Under the pieces are notes generated by a model. That model made no database searches. It worked only from the letters and a program-made list of their open reading frames with translations, and was not told the DNA's origin. A stretch of 64,000 bases of DNA from Nocardioides gilvus (GTDB taxonomy: Bacteria > Actinomycetota > Actinomycetes > Propionibacteriales > Nocardioidaceae), in assembly GCF_003194605.1 (NCBI RefSeq), contig NZ_QHKY01000002.1, positions 434,001-498,000 on the forward strand, written 5' to 3'. Both the position numbers and the translations under genes were made by a program. How positions within the stretch are numbered: position 1 is the stretch's first letter; each line of letters begins with the position of its first letter. Of this stretch, positions 40,465 through 48,982 are shown one piece after another.

Positions 40465-40566
40465 TCACGTCATCGCGCGACGTCGCCGGAGCACCAGAGC
40501 CGTCAACAGCAGCGCAACAGGAATCGCTGCACCACACCGGACCTGCCCAGTGCCGAATGTCGGCAT
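40465..40566 (-). CDS. 33-aa single-helix membrane peptide
   Basis: A short gene with the start ATG 40566 preceded by GAGGGGG at 6-base spacing, the strongest Shine-Dalgarno in this neighbourhood. The peptide is MPTFGTGQVRC, then a hydrophobic segment GAAIPVALLLTALVL, then RRRR and AMT, that is, one membrane helix with a positive inside tail. It is followed by the DUF2470 gene, possibly in one transcript. Family unknown. Real expression is likely from the signals but not proven. Confidence 0.5.
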   Translation of the reverse strand: MPTFGTGQVRCGAAIPVALLLTALVLRRRRAMT

Positions 40567-40734
40567 GCATCCCCCTCAGGATCGAAAACCGGCCCCATCC
40601 TGCCGTGGCCTGGGTCCTCGAGTGAGGCCCGAGATGCTGTCCCACCTGATGGCGGCACCCCGCCGGAGAACACCCCCCGAGCCAGTAGCATCCCCGCCAT
40701 GGCCTCCTCGATCCACCCGTGCCGGTGACCTCTC
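40567..40734. other. Spacer before the kinase gene
   Basis: Together with the preceding short gene, this region between DUF2470 and the kinase exceeds 300 bp. I see no other coding frame; it must hold the kinase promoter and that of the small peptide. Confidence 0.5.
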
Positions 40735-41760
40735 GTGGGTGAGGTCTTCGCGCGTCGGTACGAGTTGCTCGACCCGATCGCCGAGGGTGGCATGGGGTCG
40801 GTGTGGCTGGTCCACGACCGCGAGACCGACACCGTGCTGGCCGCGAAGTTGCTGCGCCACAGTGACGCCGGCACTCTGCTGCGCTTCATGCGCGAGCAGT
40901 CCACCCGGATCCACCACCGCCACGTGGTCACGCCCCTGTCCTGGGCCGGCGAGGACGACACGGTGTTGTTCACGATGCCGCTGGTGCGCGGGGGATCGGT
41001 CGACACCCTGATCGGCGACTGGGGGCCGCTGCCGCTCGCCTGGGTGGCCAAGATCTTGGACCAGACCCTCGACGCCCTCGAGGCAGTTCATGCCGCCGGT
41101 GTCGTGCACCGTGACGTGAAGCCGGCCAACCTCCTCCTGGAGCCCACGCGCCAGGAGGTGCCGCACGTACGTCTGACCGACTTCGGCATCGCCGCACCGC
41201 TCGACCAACCGCGACTCACGGCAACCGCGACGGCCGTGGGCACGCCGGGCTACATGGCCCCCGAGCAACAGACGGGCGAGGGCCCGGACCCACGCCAGGA
41301 CCTGTACGCCGTCGCCACGGTCGGCCTGGAGATGCTGGTCGGTCACGCCCCACCGTTCACCGCCGACGAGGTGCCCGACTCGCCCTTGACCCAGGTCCTG
41401 GTCCGCGCTCGGAGCCAGGACGTGGGCGACCGACCCGAGTCGGCGAGTCGGATGCGCAGCGAACTCGCAGCGGTCGCTCCCGTGGGGTGGGAGCCCGGTG
41501 AGATCGAGGTCATGGACCACTTCACCGACCATCACCCCCACAACTCCCACGCGAAGCCGACCACCATGCTCGAGCGCGAAGCCGTTCCCGCGGCTCCGAG
41601 GGGCACCGGCCAGCCCGACAACACGGCCGAGCCGACCCCACGCTCGCTACTGGCCGAGTCCCCGGTCACACCAGCCACTCCCTCCGCTCTGACCGTCCTG
41701 GGGCTCACGGCCCTCGGTGTCGCTCTGCTCGTCCTTGCGATCTGGCTGCTCCTGGGCTGA
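40735..41760 (+). CDS. Transmembrane serine/threonine protein kinase (PknB-like)
   Basis: A 341-aa Hanks-type kinase. The Gly-rich loop is AEGGMGSVW, ATP lysine K38, catalytic HRDVKPANLL (HRD 125-127), DFG at 149-151, and GTPGYMAPEQ in the activation segment. About 265 kinase residues are followed by a Pro/Thr-rich juxtamembrane linker and one C-terminal helix (ALTVLGLTALGVALLVLAIWLLLG region) with no extracellular sensor domain. Start GTG 40735. It precedes the prepilin-like cluster on the same strand and could phosphorylate its regulators, which is only a guess. Confidence 0.92.
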   Translation: MGEVFARRYELLDPIAEGGMGSVWLVHDRETDTVLAAKLLRHSDAGTLLRFMREQSTRIHHRHVVTPLSWAGEDDTVLFTMPLVRGGSVDTLIGDWGPLPLAWVAKILDQTLDALEAVHAAGVVHRDVKPANLLLEPTRQEVPHVRLTDFGIAAPLDQPRLTATATAVGTPGYMAPEQQTGEGPDPRQDLYAVATVGLEMLVGHAPPFTADEVPDSPLTQVLVRARSQDVGDRPESASRMRSELAAVAPVGWEPGEIEVMDHFTDHHPHNSHAKPTTMLEREAVPAAPRGTGQPDNTAEPTPRSLLAESPVTPATPSALTVLGLTALGVALLVLAIWLLLG

Positions 41761-41810
41761 GGGGCCACCCAGGTCGGTTCGAAGAACAGGCCCGACGATT
41801 GGGCCCTCAG
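41757..41810 (+). terminator. Imperfect hairpin after the kinase gene
   Basis: CTGAGGGGCC (including the stop codon) pairs 9 of 10 with GGGCCCTCAG, with an inner GTCGG/CCGAC stem. Confidence 0.35.
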
Positions 41811-41870
41811 AGGGGTCCCCGGACCCAAGCTGCTGGGCCAGCGCGGCGCTTGACTCGACCCAGAAAGTTC

Positions 41871-42112
41871 CCGTGGCGCACCCGCGCGGCAGGACAGGTC
41901 CAGGAGGTCGGCGATGGCAATCGCGATGAGACGTCGATCAGAGCGTGGCGCGGCCACCGTGGAGACCACCGGCGTCGTCATCATCGCAGCACTCCTGGTG
42001 GGGTCGCTGCTCCTCGCGGTCACCCCGCAGGCACGCATCATGGGCGAGACGGTGTCGTACTGGATCTGCCAGGTGGTGACGGTCGGGCAGGGTGGCTGCA
42101 CCCCTCCCTCGA
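41871..42112. repeat. 242-bp near-identical block, copy 1
   Basis: Matches 46096-46337 with three mismatches. It covers 43 bp of 5' leader with the Shine-Dalgarno and the first 66 codons of the 456-aa gene. A shared TGACTCGAC box lies ~12-20 bp before it in both copies. Confidence 0.92.
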
Positions 42113-43284
42113 GCTCACCGGACGCCCACAAACCGACCGAACCCTGCGTGATCAGCCAGAACGGGACCGAGCGCAACCAGAAGGTCTCCGTCCTCGTGGT
42201 CACGACCCAGGACGGTCGGCGCATCGAGGTCGCCAAGATGAGCAACGGCGAGTACCGGTTGACGGTCACCGACACGGAGGGCGCCGGCCTCTCGGTCGGT
42301 GCCGGTGGTGGGCTGACGGTCACCGTCAACGACAAGAAGTTCGGCGGGGAGGCCTCGGCCGGCCTCGGCGCCTCGCTCAACCTGAAGTCAGGGGACGTCT
42401 ACTACACCGACGAAGCCGGTCTCCCCGGCCTCATGAGTGCCCTGACGCAGGACCAGATCAAAGACATGGTGGCAGGGGATGACGGGCTGATCCGGTGGGT
42501 CGTCGACAAGGGCACAGACCTGGTCGGGGTCAGCAAGGACATGCCGGAGCCCGACGCTTCGTTCGCCGAGGGCGGCATCTCGCTCAACGCGGGCGCGGCC
42601 GCCACCGGCGGGTTCGACCGCGCGGCCGTCGGCATCGACGCCTCCAAGATGCTCGGCACCAGCAAGAACCGTGACGGCACCCAGACCGTCTACCTCAAGT
42701 CGACCGTCAAGGGAGAGCTCGGCCTGCAGTCGCTCGGCTTCGACACGGAGGGCGATCCGCAATTCCAGGGCCTGGACCTGTCGGGCAAGGTGGACGTCGT
42801 CAACGCGGTCACCTTCGACTCCGAGGGCAACATGCTCAACGTGCAGGCTTCGGTCGCGATGTCCGGCAGCGCCTCCGGTGTGGCTGCGGCACTCTTCAAG
42901 GACGGCCTCGACCCCGGCCTCGACAACAAGGCCAGCGGCGCCACCGTCTACCAGGCGACCTTGCCGATCGAATCGCAGGCTGACCGGGACGTCGCCAACA
43001 ACTACCTTCTGTCCGTCGGCGTCGCGAACCTCGGTCCGTACGCGAACCCTGCGGTGGTGCTCAATGGCCAGCTCAACTTCTTCGAGGCCGCTGCTTCCCG
43101 AGGTCAGATGACCAAGCTCGACTACGACACGGACTCCAACACGGCGTTCGCCGTCGACGCCAGCGGGAAGTTGGTGCTCCAGTTGGGGATCGCCGCCAGC
43201 GTCACGTCTGACTCCATGGAGCTCAACGACGCCCAGTACTTCGACGGCGCCGAATGGGTCGTCTGGGAGGAGTGCGCCGCGTGA
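41914..43284 (+). CDS. 456-aa prepilin-like large extracellular protein, paralogue 1
   Basis: No known family beyond its N-terminus. The basic lead RRRSERG, then AATVETTGVVIIAALLVG, is a type IVb prepilin signal: Gly at -1, Glu at +5 and a hydrophobic stalk. About 400 residues follow, Gly/Asp/Ser-rich and beta-type, with SGDVYYTDEAGL, SLGFDTEGDP and VNAVTFDSEGNM, ending WVVWEECAA. Ordinary Flp pilins have ~60 residues, so this is a giant pseudopilin or a pilin-anchored surface domain. AGGAGG precedes the ATG. The paralogue lies 4225 bp downstream. A Tad apparatus is encoded nearby. Confidence 0.8.
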   Translation: MAIAMRRRSERGAATVETTGVVIIAALLVGSLLLAVTPQARIMGETVSYWICQVVTVGQGGCTPPSSSPDAHKPTEPCVISQNGTERNQKVSVLVVTTQDGRRIEVAKMSNGEYRLTVTDTEGAGLSVGAGGGLTVTVNDKKFGGEASAGLGASLNLKSGDVYYTDEAGLPGLMSALTQDQIKDMVAGDDGLIRWVVDKGTDLVGVSKDMPEPDASFAEGGISLNAGAAATGGFDRAAVGIDASKMLGTSKNRDGTQTVYLKSTVKGELGLQSLGFDTEGDPQFQGLDLSGKVDVVNAVTFDSEGNMLNVQASVAMSGSASGVAAALFKDGLDPGLDNKASGATVYQATLPIESQADRDVANNYLLSVGVANLGPYANPAVVLNGQLNFFEAAASRGQMTKLDYDTDSNTAFAVDASGKLVLQLGIAASVTSDSMELNDAQYFDGAEWVVWEECAA

Positions 43285-43372
43285 GGCTCCTCGCCCCGCC
43301 CGGCAACCTTGGGTCGCGAGCTGGGACCGGAGACCTACGGGCGGGGCGTTGCACCGTCCTACGTTGACGCAC

Positions 43373-44020
43373 ATGCGCATCTCATCGAGCTCGAACCGCC
43401 CTCGTCGGCACCCGTCCCGGACGCTTCTGCTCACTCTGTCCTTCGGCCTCGCCGCGACCCTGTCGGCCTGTGGCGACGAGACGAAGGACGACGCCGGGCA
43501 GGACCCGGAGGTGCAGGTCGCCGATCTCCTCCTGAGCGCGCGCGACCTCCCCGAGGGGTGGGGCGACAGCAACTCCCAAGGAGTCGACTACCGGGTCACG
43601 GTGTGCGGCGTCGACCTCGAACCCAGCGCTCCGGCCAAGGCGGTCAGCGCGCGCTTCTCCCAAGGCCCGCTCGGCCCCTTCCTGGAGCAGCACGTCCGCG
43701 TCTACGAGGACGACGTCGCCCGCGAGGTCGTCGCGGAGCTTCAGCAGGCACTCCCCGACTGCACGGGGTACGAGGCCAAGGGCAGCGCACCCCACAGCCC
43801 CACAGCCCGGTTCGACGTCGAGCCGTTGACCGTGGAGGGGGCACCGGCCGACAGCGTCGCCTGGCGCCAGACCAGCCGGGGGGACCTGCCGATCACCAGT
43901 GACCTGCTGCTCGTCCCCCACGGGAACACCGCCGTGATGTTGATGTCGTACGCCCTGCGGGACAACCCTGACCCCGGCGTGCTGGAACAGGCCGTGGCCT
44001 CCCTCCCCGCAGCGCCCTGA
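43373..44020 (+). CDS. Hypothetical lipoprotein 1 of the prepilin-like cluster
   Basis: A 215-aa secreted lipoprotein: basic start MRISSSSNRPRRHPSR, hydrophobic core, lipobox LSAC, then an acidic linker. The mature part resembles actinobacterial PknH-sensor-like or LpqN-type folds only in size; LLSARDLPEGWGDSN and two later cysteines (VTVCGVD, PDCTGYE) are notable. It lies between the first giant prepilin and the SGNH hydrolase. ATG 43373 follows TACGTT closely. Confidence 0.75.
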   Translation: MRISSSSNRPRRHPSRTLLLTLSFGLAATLSACGDETKDDAGQDPEVQVADLLLSARDLPEGWGDSNSQGVDYRVTVCGVDLEPSAPAKAVSARFSQGPLGPFLEQHVRVYEDDVAREVVAELQQALPDCTGYEAKGSAPHSPTARFDVEPLTVEGAPADSVAWRQTSRGDLPITSDLLLVPHGNTAVMLMSYALRDNPDPGVLEQAVASLPAAP

Positions 44021-44030
44021 GCAGGCTCTG

Positions 44031-45125
44031 ATGTCAGAGACGTCGCTCCATCCGAAGACGCCCGACGCAGGCCGTCGCGGGGAGCGCGGTGCAGGCACCC
44101 TCGAGTACGTCGGCGTGACCATCATCGCCGCTCTGCTGGTGACCGGCCTCCTGCTCTCCCCGGCCAAGGACGACATCGCCGACGCCTTCCAGCGCGCAGT
44201 CTGCTCGGTGGTCCAGCAGGACAACTGCGGGATCGGCACCGCCGACCCCGGCCTGACGCCGTACGAGCAGGCGGTCAGCGGGCGCTACGCCGGGCTGGGC
44301 GACAGCTACTCCTCGGGGGAGGGCGCCTGGGACTACGACGAGGGCACCGACTTCGACGACCGAGATGACTTCTGGCCGTTCAACGACCATGAGGAGGCCC
44401 ACAACCGCTGCCATCGCTCCGGGAACGCCTACGCCCGGATCCTCGAGCGGGACAACGACTTCGCCAAGGGCACCTCATTCGTTGCCTGCTCCGGGGCCGT
44501 CACCGCCGACCTCGGGAAGCCCAACGGCCAGAACGACGACGAGGACCCCCAGTTGGACGCGCTCGACGACGACGTCTCCCTGGTCACGCTGTCCATGAGC
44601 GGCAACGACCTCGGCTTCGGCGACGTCGTCAAGGACTGCATCGTCAACGGCGCCCGCGGCTCCGGCCTCATGGCCACCTGCCAGGAGAAGCACGACCAGC
44701 GGATCGAGGACCTGCTGCCGGAGCTGCAGGAGAAGTTGGTCGAGCACTACGAGAAGATCAAGGAGAAGGCGCCCAACGCCAGGGTGATCATCGTCGGCTA
44801 CCCACAACTGTTCGTCGACAACCCGAAGGACAGCTACGGCGACCTCCTCTTCGCCGAGGACCAGGTCTGGATGAACGAGAAGGGCGCCGACCTCAACGCA
44901 ATGCTGCGAGCAGCAGCCCGCGAGGCGGGCGTCGAGTTCGTCGATCCCACGGAGGCCTTCCGCGACCACGGCATCGGCAGCAAGGACCCGTGGATCAACG
45001 ACCTCGACCTGGGTGGCCCCGGGATGATGATCGCCGACCCGAGCAGCTTCCATCCCAACGCGGCAGGTCACGCCGCCCTCGCCCACCTCGTCCAGGACCA
45101 GATGAAGAACCCGGTGCGGCCCTGA
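44031..45125 (+). CDS. SGNH/GDSL hydrolase with Flp-type prepilin leader
   Basis: A 364-aa protein. Residues 1-45 are a textbook Flp leader: GERG20, cleavage, A21-G-T-L-E25-Y26 and a hydrophobic stalk VGVTIIAALLVTGLLL. The rest is an actinobacterial secreted lipase/esterase of the SGNH fold: block I GLGDSYSSGEG (Ser92 nucleophile), SGND in block III, and SSFHPNAAGH with His341. So an esterase appears to be delivered or anchored through the pilin pathway rather than by a Sec signal with signal peptidase I. It lies 10 bp after the lipoprotein gene. Confidence 0.88.
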   Translation: MSETSLHPKTPDAGRRGERGAGTLEYVGVTIIAALLVTGLLLSPAKDDIADAFQRAVCSVVQQDNCGIGTADPGLTPYEQAVSGRYAGLGDSYSSGEGAWDYDEGTDFDDRDDFWPFNDHEEAHNRCHRSGNAYARILERDNDFAKGTSFVACSGAVTADLGKPNGQNDDEDPQLDALDDDVSLVTLSMSGNDLGFGDVVKDCIVNGARGSGLMATCQEKHDQRIEDLLPELQEKLVEHYEKIKEKAPNARVIIVGYPQLFVDNPKDSYGDLLFAEDQVWMNEKGADLNAMLRAAAREAGVEFVDPTEAFRDHGIGSKDPWINDLDLGGPGMMIADPSSFHPNAAGHAALAHLVQDQMKNPVRP

Positions 45126-45127
45126 TC

Positions 45128-45526
45128 TCAGACCGGTTGGGTCCCGGCGGTCCCGATCGTCAGCACGGATCCGGGGCGTACGTCCCAAGCGGTCATCGCA
45201 CCTTCAGGCGCCTCGATGGTGGCGCTCGCCCGGAACCGGAAGCGGGTCATCCCCCACCAGGGACGCAGCGTGGCGGTCAGGAGCACGGTGCCCGCCCGGT
45301 CGACCACTGCCACGTCGATCGGATAGCGCATCCCCATCATGTGCACCGACGGGCACCGGGTGATCCACAGCGCGCCGACCAGGCCGGTGGTGCCGAGCAG
45401 ACCGCGACGCCGGCTCGCCGTGGTGTCGGCCACGGCCAGAGGCGCGACGACCTGGCCGTTGCGGAGGAGAGTGCGGTCCCCCGGTCCGAACGTGGAGGGG
45501 CGCAGGCGTCGGCGGAGGAGTCTCAT
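45128..45526 (-). CDS. DUF192 (UPF0127) protein
   Basis: A 132-aa protein of the DUF192 family, small beta-barrels of unknown role often exported in other phyla. Family marks are RRRGLLGTTGLVGALWI, HMMGMRYPIDVAVVD and AWDVRPGSVL. No signal peptide is seen here; the N-terminus is basic. In actinobacteria and elsewhere DUF192 genes often lie near Tad pilus genes. ATG 45526 follows AAAGAGATCC. Convergent with the SGNH gene, 2 bp apart. Confidence 0.88.
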   Translation of the reverse strand: MRLLRRRLRPSTFGPGDRTLLRNGQVVAPLAVADTTASRRRGLLGTTGLVGALWITRCPSVHMMGMRYPIDVAVVDRAGTVLLTATLRPWWGMTRFRFRASATIEAPEGAMTAWDVRPGSVLTIGTAGTQPV

Positions 45527-45604
45527 GGATCTCTTTCGGGCGATCGGCAGGTCAGGGCTCGTGGCACCATCCTTGCGGATCGTGTTCACCACGAGGGGGA
45601 ACGT

Positions 45605-46015
45605 ATGGACATCGGCCTGTTGGTCAAGTTGAGCCTGGGACTGGTCGTCACCGCGCTGGGGGCGTGGCTGATCGCTGTGCTCCTCGGTCTGTCCGCGAAC
45701 AGCGTCGAGGCAGTCATCGTGCTGCGCACGCTGCTGACCCTGCCGGTCGTGCTGCTGATGACGCGGGTGCTCGTACGCCGTGCGTACGACAGCCCTCGAC
45801 TTCTGCGGACCATCGTGGCTGCGGCGCTGGTCTCGTACGCCCTGTGGTTGCCGGCGTGGGGCGGTCACGGCCTCATCGGGCAGTTGCTCGTGGATCACTC
45901 GGGGGCGGCGTACGTGGTCGACCTGATCATCTGGGTGGGTGCTGTGCTGGTGGCGGCGCGGAGCGTCGAGGCCCGTCCGAGCCGACGACACCTGCAGCCG
46001 TACCAAGCCGCGTGA
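45605..46015 (+). CDS. Four-helix membrane protein, unknown
   Basis: A 136-aa hydrophobic protein with about four membrane helices: LLVKLSLGLVVTALGAWL, VIVLRTLLTLPVVLLM, TIVAAALVSYALWLPAWG and VVDLIIWVGAVLVAARS. The tail is basic. No family recognised and no catalytic Asp pair of a prepilin peptidase (GxGD-type) is visible, so it is not TadV. GAGGGGGAACGT precedes ATG 45605. It precedes the second giant prepilin gene. Confidence 0.7.
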   Translation: MDIGLLVKLSLGLVVTALGAWLIAVLLGLSANSVEAVIVLRTLLTLPVVLLMTRVLVRRAYDSPRLLRTIVAAALVSYALWLPAWGGHGLIGQLLVDHSGAAYVVDLIIWVGAVLVAARSVEARPSRRHLQPYQAA

Positions 46016-46095
46016 CCGGTTGATGGGCCCGAGAGGAGGCCCTGGGGCCTACGTCTCGACCGTCCCTGTGAGGTGTGCTGACTCGACACAACTCT

Positions 46096-46337
46096 CCGTG
46101 GCGCACCCGCGCGGCAGGACAGGTCCAGGAGGTCGGCGATGGCAATCGCGATGAGGCGTCGATCAGAGCGTGGCGCGGCCACCGTGGAGACCACCGGCGT
46201 CGTCATCATCGCGGCACTCCTGGTGGGGTCCCTGCTCCTCGCGGTCACCCCGCAGGCACGCATCATGGGCGAGACGGTGTCGTACTGGATCTGCCAGGTG
46301 GTGACGGTCGGGCAGGGTGGCTGCACCCCTCCCTCGA
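46096..46337. repeat. 242-bp near-identical block, copy 2
   Basis: Counterpart of 41871-42112. Similarity ends abruptly after the codons for GGCTPPS, after which the two proteins differ widely. Confidence 0.92.
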
Positions 46338-47509
46338 AGGCACCTGACACTCACAAACCGACCGAACCCTGCGTGACCGGCCAGAGGGCCGTTGAACGCA
46401 ATGAGAAGGTCTCCGTGATCGTCGTCACCATGGAGGACGGTCAGCGCATCGAGTTGTCCCGGATGAGCAACGGCGAATACCGCGTGACCGTCACGGACAC
46501 CGAAGGGGTCGGGCTCGAGACCGGGGCCGGCGCTGGCGTCACGGTGACCGTGGCCGACAAGAAGATCGGCGCAGAGGCCACGATGGGCGCGGGAGCCTCC
46601 CTCAACCTGGAGGCGGGCGACGTCTACTACACCGACTCGGCCGGGCTCTCCGACCTGATGAGTGCCCTGACCCACGACCAGGTCAAGGACATGGTCGTCG
46701 GCGAGAGTGGACCGATCCGGTGGGTCGTGGACGAAGCCAGCAAACGGACCGGGATCGGCAAGCAGATGCCGGAGCCCGACGAGACCTACGGCAAGGGTGG
46801 GATCTCCCTCAACGCGGGAGCAGTGGCCTCCGCAGGGCCGGTCAACGCCTCGGCCGGCATCGACGGCGCCGTCTCACTCGGCAGCAGCAAGAACCGTGAC
46901 GGCAGCCGGACCGCCTACGTCCAGTCGACCGTCAAGGGGGAGGCCGGACTGCAGTCGCTCGGCTTCGACACCGAGGGTGATCCAGAGTTCCAGGGCCTTG
47001 ATCTCTCCGGTGAGGTGGACGTCGTCAACGCCGTCACCTTCGACTCGTCGGGAAACATGGTCAACATGGAGGCCTCCGTCGCGATGTCCGGGACCGCTTC
47101 CGGGGTCGCCGCAGCGCTCTTCAAGGAAGGTCTCGACCCCAGCCTGGGCAACAGCGCCAGCGGCGCCACCGTCTACAAGGCCAACTTGGCGATCAACTCG
47201 CAGGCAGACAAGGACGTGGTCAACAACTATCTGCTGTCCATGGGGCTCGCGACCGTGGATTCATACGTGAACCCTGAGCGGACGGTCAATGCCCAGCTCA
47301 ACTTCTTCAATGCCGTCAGTGACCGTGGACAGATGACCAAGGTGCACTACGACATCGAGTCGAGCACGCCGCTCGCCGTCGATGCCAGCTTGGAACTGGG
47401 GATCGAATTGGGGGTCTCCAGTAGCGTCACCACCGATTCGATGAGCGTCGACGACGCCCAGTACTGGGACGGCGCCGAATGGGTCGTCTGGGAGGAGTGC
47501 GCCGCATGA
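46139..47509 (+). CDS. 456-aa prepilin-like large extracellular protein, paralogue 2
   Basis: Same length and plan as paralogue 1. The prepilin signal (RG / AATVET, Glu +5) and the WICQVVTVGQGGC segment are identical; the ~390-residue outer domain is clearly homologous but substituted at many positions, and the end WVVWEECAA is again the same. Upper and lower domain boundaries are unchanged, so both copies are under constraint. The stop codon overlaps the start of a lipoprotein gene (ATGA), a coupling that paralogue 1 lacks. Confidence 0.8.
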   Translation: MAIAMRRRSERGAATVETTGVVIIAALLVGSLLLAVTPQARIMGETVSYWICQVVTVGQGGCTPPSKAPDTHKPTEPCVTGQRAVERNEKVSVIVVTMEDGQRIELSRMSNGEYRVTVTDTEGVGLETGAGAGVTVTVADKKIGAEATMGAGASLNLEAGDVYYTDSAGLSDLMSALTHDQVKDMVVGESGPIRWVVDEASKRTGIGKQMPEPDETYGKGGISLNAGAVASAGPVNASAGIDGAVSLGSSKNRDGSRTAYVQSTVKGEAGLQSLGFDTEGDPEFQGLDLSGEVDVVNAVTFDSSGNMVNMEASVAMSGTASGVAAALFKEGLDPSLGNSASGATVYKANLAINSQADKDVVNNYLLSMGLATVDSYVNPERTVNAQLNFFNAVSDRGQMTKVHYDIESSTPLAVDASLELGIELGVSSSVTTDSMSVDDAQYWDGAEWVVWEECAA

Positions 47510-48147
47510 AACGCAACTTCAAACTGAATGTCGCCGCCGCCGTGATGGCGCTTGCCGTGCCGTTGTCCGGCTGCAGCGGTGACGCAGGCCCGAACGCTGA
47601 TTCGAAGGACGACATGAGTGATTCGTTCCAGCCCACGGGCGAACCCACGCTCCAGGTGAAGATGATGGACCCGCCCGCGGACTACAACGAGGTCAGGGGC
47701 GAAGGTTTCACCATCAGCGCCCCGGGTGAGTTCCAGCAGAAGCGCGAGACCAACGCAGGCGAGCCCATGCTGATCCTGGAGAAGCCTTCAGGAGTCGAGG
47801 CATACCCCCAACGAGTCGTCGTCATCCGGGACGTGGAGCCGGTCTCCCCCGCAGCGGAGCAGTCCTTCGCCCTGGAGACTGCCAAGGCGGCGCCGGGCGG
47901 TGACGACGCCGAGGTCGAGCGCATCACGATGCCGGTCCCCGAGGGCCAGTCCGCCTACCTCGTCACGTGGACCGAGAAGCGGGCCGGCGACTCCGGCAGC
48001 ACGGTCTCGCTCACCTTCTGGCAGTTGATGCACCAGGTCAGTGACGACCTGATCCTCAACGTGGTGGCGCTCACCCCCACCGATGAGTTCGAGACCGCCG
48101 AGGTCAGCAAGATTCTGCGGACATTCACGCCCGACGCCTCCGAGTGA
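47506..48147 (+). CDS. Hypothetical lipoprotein 2 of the prepilin-like cluster
   Basis: A 213-aa lipoprotein: MKRNFKLNVAAAVMALAVPLSGC gives a short signal with lipobox LSGC. The mature part has a beta-rich fold (EGFTISAPGEFQQKRE, AYLVTWTEKR, LILNVVALTPTDEFE), like PsbP/DUF1795-type lipoproteins that often assist surface proteins. It is translated together with the second giant prepilin through a 4-bp overlap, so the two probably work together, for example as an outer-face chaperone or anchor. Confidence 0.78.
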   Translation: MKRNFKLNVAAAVMALAVPLSGCSGDAGPNADSKDDMSDSFQPTGEPTLQVKMMDPPADYNEVRGEGFTISAPGEFQQKRETNAGEPMLILEKPSGVEAYPQRVVVIRDVEPVSPAAEQSFALETAKAAPGGDDAEVERITMPVPEGQSAYLVTWTEKRAGDSGSTVSLTFWQLMHQVSDDLILNVVALTPTDEFETAEVSKILRTFTPDASE

Positions 48148-48178
48148 CCGGGACGAGACGCACCAGCCGAAATGACTA

Positions 48179-48209
48179 CTCCCGGACCTACCGATCGTAG
48201 GTCCGGGAG
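48179..48209. terminator. Strong bidirectional hairpin terminator
   Basis: CTCCCGGACCTAC and its exact complement form a 13-bp stem with a 5-base loop between convergent genes. Confidence 0.88.
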
Positions 48210-48236
48210 CTCACGTCACAGGCAGGCCCGAGGCAC

Positions 48237-48908
48237 TCAGCCCACCAGGGTGGGCTCGAGCGCGGTCACGTCAAAGGACTCCAACGCAAGGTCCCCGGTC
48301 TCTCCATCCACGGTGAAGACGGCCTTGAGCCCCCCACATGTCAGGGTGGTCGTCCAGTTCGGCGGCGGAGGCGGAGGCGGGGGTGTCTCGCCCTCGGCGG
48401 GCGGGGCCGGCTCAGGCTCATCGGTCTCCTCGGGCTCCTCGTCGACCCAGGAGCAGGAGGAACGCGCGAATCCGTTCTCGGCCTTCGCGTCCGCCTCGGC
48501 CGGCCCGTTGTCAGCGCTCACCGGATCGTTCATCCGAACGGCGACCTCGGCCCGACCCGTCGAGGCGTTGAAGCAGTACGACGTCACGACGGCGTCGTTC
48601 TGACTCGCGTAGCTCTGGGCCTGGGCAAGTCCCAGGTTGCAGCCGAGGACGAGCGTGCCGAGGTCGTCCTTGGAATCGACACCGTCGAAGAGGACGGTCA
48701 GAAGAGCTGGAACCGCATCGACCCCGGCGAGGGCTGCTGCGTCTGCCGCGGTCTGGGCCCGGGTGCGTTCGTCGGCGCCACGACTGATCGCCACGACGCC
48801 GAAGAGCGCCACTGCGACCAGGGCGACGACCGTGATCATCACCAGGGTCATGGCCACCTGGCCGTGCTCACCGCGATGAGCGCGGCTTCGTCCTCTTCCC
48901 ACGTTCAC
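48237..48908 (-). CDS. TadG/TadE-like pilus-assembly protein
   Basis: A 223-aa protein with the Flp-pilus-assembly TadE/G-like N-terminus: EHGQVAMTLVMITVVALVAVALFGVVAISRGADERTR area, one helix followed by AADAAALAG, the usual Ala-rich start of the outer domain. The outer domain has Cys pairs and a Pro/Glu-rich hinge with eight consecutive prolines. Position +5 of the putative prepilin site is Thr rather than Glu. GTG 48908 has GAGG 8 bases upstream; TTG 48926 is in frame without such a site. It lies downstream of Flp. Confidence 0.82.
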   Translation of the reverse strand: MNVGRGRSRAHRGEHGQVAMTLVMITVVALVAVALFGVVAISRGADERTRAQTAADAAALAGVDAVPALLTVLFDGVDSKDDLGTLVLGCNLGLAQAQSYASQNDAVVTSYCFNASTGRAEVAVRMNDPVSADNGPAEADAKAENGFARSSCSWVDEEPEETDEPEPAPPAEGETPPPPPPPPNWTTTLTCGGLKAVFTVDGETGDLALESFDVTALEPTLVG

Positions 48909-48982
48909 TCCCCTGTCCTCACTCAACGGGTGAAGCGGGCCCCGGCCGAAGCCGAGACCCGCTCACCAATGCTCCGGATGGA

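Noticed and set aside
45605..46015. Prepilin peptidase TadV for the small membrane protein
   Set aside because: No GxGD-type catalytic aspartate pair is visible in its helices.
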